NCBI GenBank assembly: GCA_950295325.1
Contig: OX485808.1
Coordinates: forward strand, 36,662,527 to 36,726,526
From: Polytrichum commune
Lineage: Eukaryota > Streptophyta > Polytrichopsida > Polytrichales > Polytrichaceae
Direction: 5' to 3'
Length of the DNA: 64,000 nucleotides
Of this stretch, positions 61,738 through 64,000 are shown one piece after another. Position numbers and translations under genes: made by a program. The notes beneath the pieces were generated by a model that made no database searches, was not told the DNA's origin, and saw only the letters and a list, made by a program, of their open reading frames with translations. Positions within the stretch are counted from its first letter, which is position 1. Each line of letters begins with the position of its first letter.

Positions 61738-64000
61738 TCTTACTAGTAAGGCGCATTATCTCCGAATCGTTTTAAGTTCCAATTGGTAGATATGACGTTG
61801 CGGTTATCCGCTCTTCTTGGCGTAATTCTCCACGTGCTTAGTGAACGCATTCGCCAAGAACCTCCGCTTTCGTCCCTTTCACACTTAAAATCACCGAGAC
61901 ACATTAAATCACCCTTTCACATTTAAATTACCGAAACACATTAATGGCAAGAATCCCCAGCATGGTCGTCAAAATGATGGACGCCGTGGGTCGTTCCTTT
62001 TGCAAATTAGCTAAGAAGACTCACGATGCACATCACGTAAATTTATATTCGCTTGAGAACTACCGTGCCTCATTAATATGTTCGGTCTCGAATTAATAAT
62101 CCCTCTCTTCTCCTTATGATATGAATATAATTATTGGAGTGAACACAATCTCATTATCTTAATTCTTACTCTCAATGTAAGGCATCATTGATAATAAGAA
62201 CCATTAGATTTAAAGAAAGCTTCAAGAGGTGTAACAATATCCTTGATAATAATATAGTGTTCAATAAGTTGTATGAATCCTTAAGGTTAGTAGTTCATAA
62301 ACATTAATCACACAAATGATAGTAATCTTATAATGATGAAGAAGATCTAATATTCTTGAGTCTTCTTTTTTAAGCTCAAGTGTTACTACTTATAATATTA
62401 TAACTTGACATGTATGCATATAGTAATTATAATTTCGTGAACACATCATTGATTGTTTTGCAATGTCACGTTTAACTTCAAAGTGTTTTAATGACAAGAA
62501 TAATTATAACTCTCTTGATGTTTATTCAAGAGAAAGAACTCCTCTTTTATTGTTAATGACATCCAACAACTCACAAAGTATCTTAAGAGAAGAAGCATTT
62601 TTACTACAAAGTATTTCTTGTTGACGAGAAGATTAGAACATCATTCTTACATTACTCTCTTGAGTGTTTGTTCAAGAGAGACAACTCTTTCAACTTATAA
62701 TGACATCCAACAACTCACAAAGAATCTCGAAAGAAAAAAAAGTTCCAATTGGATATCAATTGTTATAAGTAGTTTATCAATATTACTTCATTCATATAGA
62801 TTCAAACTTTGATGTAAATTTATGTCTTCATCATTCTTGTTAATCATAAAATAAGTTCGATACTCAAACATATGTTATATAATATAATATGCATAATATT
62901 TGTAAGTCAATTATGTAATTTATGATAATAAGTTCCTCCTCTTTTGAAGGAGTTTGTAATCGTTAAGAAATTTCACTTAAATTATCCATAACATGCATTT
63001 AATTATTCAAACATACAATCACATGTATATTTATAATTCCCTTTTGAGGAGTTCAATGATAAGTTCCACTTTTGAGAGTCAATCGTAATTCCGACGTTCA
63101 AATTGACGTTACTACTCATAACAACTCCTCTCAAAGTTCCATTAATACTCCAACTATTCTTGAGCGCTTTGTTCTCACCCTCGCACTAATACTTTGAGTT
63201 CTTTCTCAAAGCACCTACTCTCCTCTCGTTTATCAATCTCTTGAGTCACAAGTACCAATTGACAACTCGTAGTTCAATTTGAGAAAAAAAAAGAGAAAGG
63301 TCACACACACATTTGTGGAAAAGATAATATATTGCAAAAGGGCTCCGAGAGGAGAGATACAAAAGAAAACTCAAGTGTTTTTGACACTCAAATTTAAGAT
63401 AACTTCGTTGTGTAGAAAATGAGGTGTTAATCTCCTAAAAATGCCTCCCTTATATAGTCTTTTCTTCCTAACCTAAATCTATATCTAGAGTGGTTGTTAA
63501 TCTTCACTTTCCTAGATCATTATCTATCTACGACACATGTAGATGATATCTAACATAAACGGTTGTAACCGTTTTACCACTCTAATGTTCGTATTCCTAA
63601 GATTCTACTATATCCTTGTTGTAGTTACATTCTAAATCCCTTTTTGAGGATCAAATCAAATCTTTATATTGATTGATTTGATTCCGATCATTCGTAATTA
63701 GGACATACTAGTAGAATGTACCATAGTCCTATATTCCCCTTAGTGTCTTCATAATGTCTCTTGAACTTAATATCCCAAAATTCCCATATATTCCATAATC
63801 GTGCCTCCTCAAAATCCTACATTCTATCTATTCCATAATCATGCTTCCTTGGATAGTCATTCATCCTCAATTAAAATCCTAATACATAATTATGTCTCTT
63901 CAATATCCTAAAAATCCTATATCTTAATATACCCTTATATCCTCCTAATACACCCCTTAATACACCTTTAATACCTCCCTTAATACCTCCTTAATATATC
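61738..64000 (-). other. AT-rich leader/possible 5' LTR of the Ty3/gypsy element
   Basis: No coding. Repeated motifs include GACATCCAACAACTCACAAAG (about 62560 and 62704) with flanking CTCTTGATGTTTATTCAAGAGA-like hairpins, and TCCTTAATAC/CCTTAATACACC runs at 63930-64000. A minus-strand TATA box lies at 63449-63456. This would suit the U3/R of a 5' LTR extending beyond the window, but I could not find a matching 3' LTR, a primer-binding site or an LTR edge. Confidence 0.4.
63449..63456 (-). promoter_or_regulatory. Candidate TATA box of the Ty3/gypsy element
   Basis: On the minus strand ACTATATAAGGGAGG, followed about 20-60 bases later by ACACCTCATTTTCTACACA. The orientation and distance upstream of the leader ORFs fit a retroelement promoter. 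Confidence 0.5.

Noticed and set aside
1-64000. Reassigned stop codon explaining the in-frame stops
   Set aside because: TAA, TAG and TGA all occur as interruptions and also as normal ends, and frameshifts accompany them. Decay explains this better.
1-64000. tRNA or rRNA genes
   Set aside because: I saw no convincing A/B box pair or rRNA core on reading both strands; a covariance-model scan was not possible.

Overview
The window looks like repeat-rich nuclear DNA of a streptophyte (plant lineage). Genes are split by GT..AG introns. Short TTTAGGG-type (plant telomere-like) runs are scattered through it. An LTR element carries a TGGTATCAGAGC primer-binding site, and there is a protein kinase-NB-ARC-LRR resistance-type gene. 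That last fusion is best known from mosses and other early-diverging lineages, so a bryophyte, another seedless plant or a streptophyte alga is more likely than a flowering plant. I cannot name the species.

Layout. 1-2293 (minus): an intron-containing gene with a DGQHS motif resembling ParB/DndB-type domains, damaged by in-frame stops. It is surrounded by arrays of the palindromic satellite core TTTGGGTCG(A/G)(T/C)CGACCCAAA or close variants. 2.9-6.6 kb: no gene seen; a telomere-motif inverted repeat. 6875-13931 (plus): a complete LTR retrotransposon (972-bp LTRs, TSD GGGTC) with decayed Ty3/gypsy chromovirus coding, inserted into the satellite. 14.5-17.5 kb: a broken DUF7869-like gene. 18.3-24.1 kb: a kinase / NB-ARC / 28-repeat LRR gene with a duplicated tail. 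24.1-28.3 kb: nothing recognised. 28.3-35.7 kb: another transposase-like gene, split by a 2.2-kb LTR-like insertion (TSD TCTGT), a 1.3-kb TIR element (TSD GTTCTATC) and a hAT-like end at 35713.

35.7-51.7 kb is bounded by the same 13-bp inverted end, CAGGGTTGTCTAT. It holds a hAT/DUF659 transposase with two stops, minus-strand coiled-coil and unknown ORFs, four C-rich CCGTCC tracts (three of them next to a shared 130-170-bp module) and one clean intronless kinase-like ORF with its own TATA box and AATAAA. The 8-bp flanks of the two ends do not match, so a single 16-kb element is only a hypothesis. 51.7-61.7 kb (minus): a second Ty3/gypsy element (gag-PR-RT-RH-IN). Its integrase has five tandem zinc-binding modules and a second C-terminal GPY domain, and two related unknown ORFs lie upstream of gag. 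The last 2 kb are AT-rich and may be its 5' LTR/leader.

Most long coding regions carry one or a few in-frame stops or frameshifts; at least four of the stops fall at conserved Trp positions. Mobile DNA dominates. The kinase-like ORF at 47995-49911, the coiled-coil ORF at 41257-42672 and the NB-ARC and LRR exons are the main uninterrupted coding stretches.
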